DNA of 14,967 bases. Origin: Nitrospirae bacterium RBG_13_39_12 (lineage in GTDB: Bacteria; Nitrospirota; Thermodesulfovibrionia; Thermodesulfovibrionales; SM23-35). Shown here in pieces: positions 14,957-14,967 of the stretch. The stretch lies in contig MHEF01000060.1 of assembly GCA_001805125.1 (NCBI GenBank), forward strand, positions 1-14,967, read 5' to 3'. Below the pieces are notes generated by a model. The model did not search any database. It worked only from the letters and a program-made list of their open reading frames with translations, and was not told where the DNA came from. The stretch's first letter is position 1. Each line of letters opens with the position of its first letter. The position numbers and the translations under genes were made by a program.

Positions 14957-14967
14957 TTCGTTCAATA

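Noticed and set aside
1..14967. CRISPR array, insertion sequence, tRNA or rRNA
   Set aside because: No regular repeat-spacer pattern, transposase, terminal inverted repeats with target duplication, or cloverleaf was seen.

Overview
The window is about 15 kb of low-GC bacterial chromosome with ordinary gene density, Shine-Dalgarno led starts and sigma70-like promoters. No phage, transposon, CRISPR, tRNA or rRNA signal was seen. The host looks like a Gram-negative, probably environmental and uncultivated bacterium. Its MurA, polyprenyl synthase, MoaC, GT35 phosphorylase, YrfG-like HAD and DUF4388/PilZ/DnaJ proteins would suit Nitrospirota or a Thermodesulfobacteriota/Deltaproteobacteria-like lineage. 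That placement is an inference from family content, not a phylogeny.

Left part (1-4090, plus strand). The 3' part of a papain-like (C1) peptidase with a C-terminal BACON domain is followed by an intrinsic terminator and a 568 bp AT-rich gap with several inverted repeats. Next is a 560-residue PilZ-DUF4388-DnaJ-TPR protein. A well-formed sigma70 promoter with a dyad at the predicted transcript start then drives a small exported Cys-rich protein and moaC. A 15-bp palindrome covers the moaC ribosome binding site.

Centre (10660 down to 4091, minus strand). A compact six-gene operon starts from a TTGCCG-N17-TATAAT promoter. It encodes a soluble PRC-MgtE_N-CBS protein, an NRAMP-related metal transporter, MtnA, a long-chain polyprenyl diphosphate synthase, AMMECR1, and a second DUF4388-DnaJ-TPR protein that is a paralogue of the PilZ-bearing one. 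The last gene meets moaC tail to tail with no spacer. The first two genes look like a Mg2+ (or other divalent cation) uptake and sensing pair: the sensor half of MgtE is present without its membrane channel, and the transporter beside it has lost the Met and His of the NRAMP TM6 signature.

Right part. murA (plus) diverges from the operon. It converges on an alpha-glucan phosphorylase gene (minus) across a 90 bp gap holding a terminator-like dyad. A YrfG-like HAD phosphatase gene (minus) lies at the right edge, upstream of the phosphorylase gene.

Most genes are housekeeping. The parts most worth follow-up are the two DUF4388-DnaJ-TPR paralogues, one with a c-di-GMP-type PilZ domain, and the MgtE_N-CBS/NRAMP pair. 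The dyads over the ribosome binding sites of the small exported protein and moaC come next. No clearly new defence or mobile system was found.
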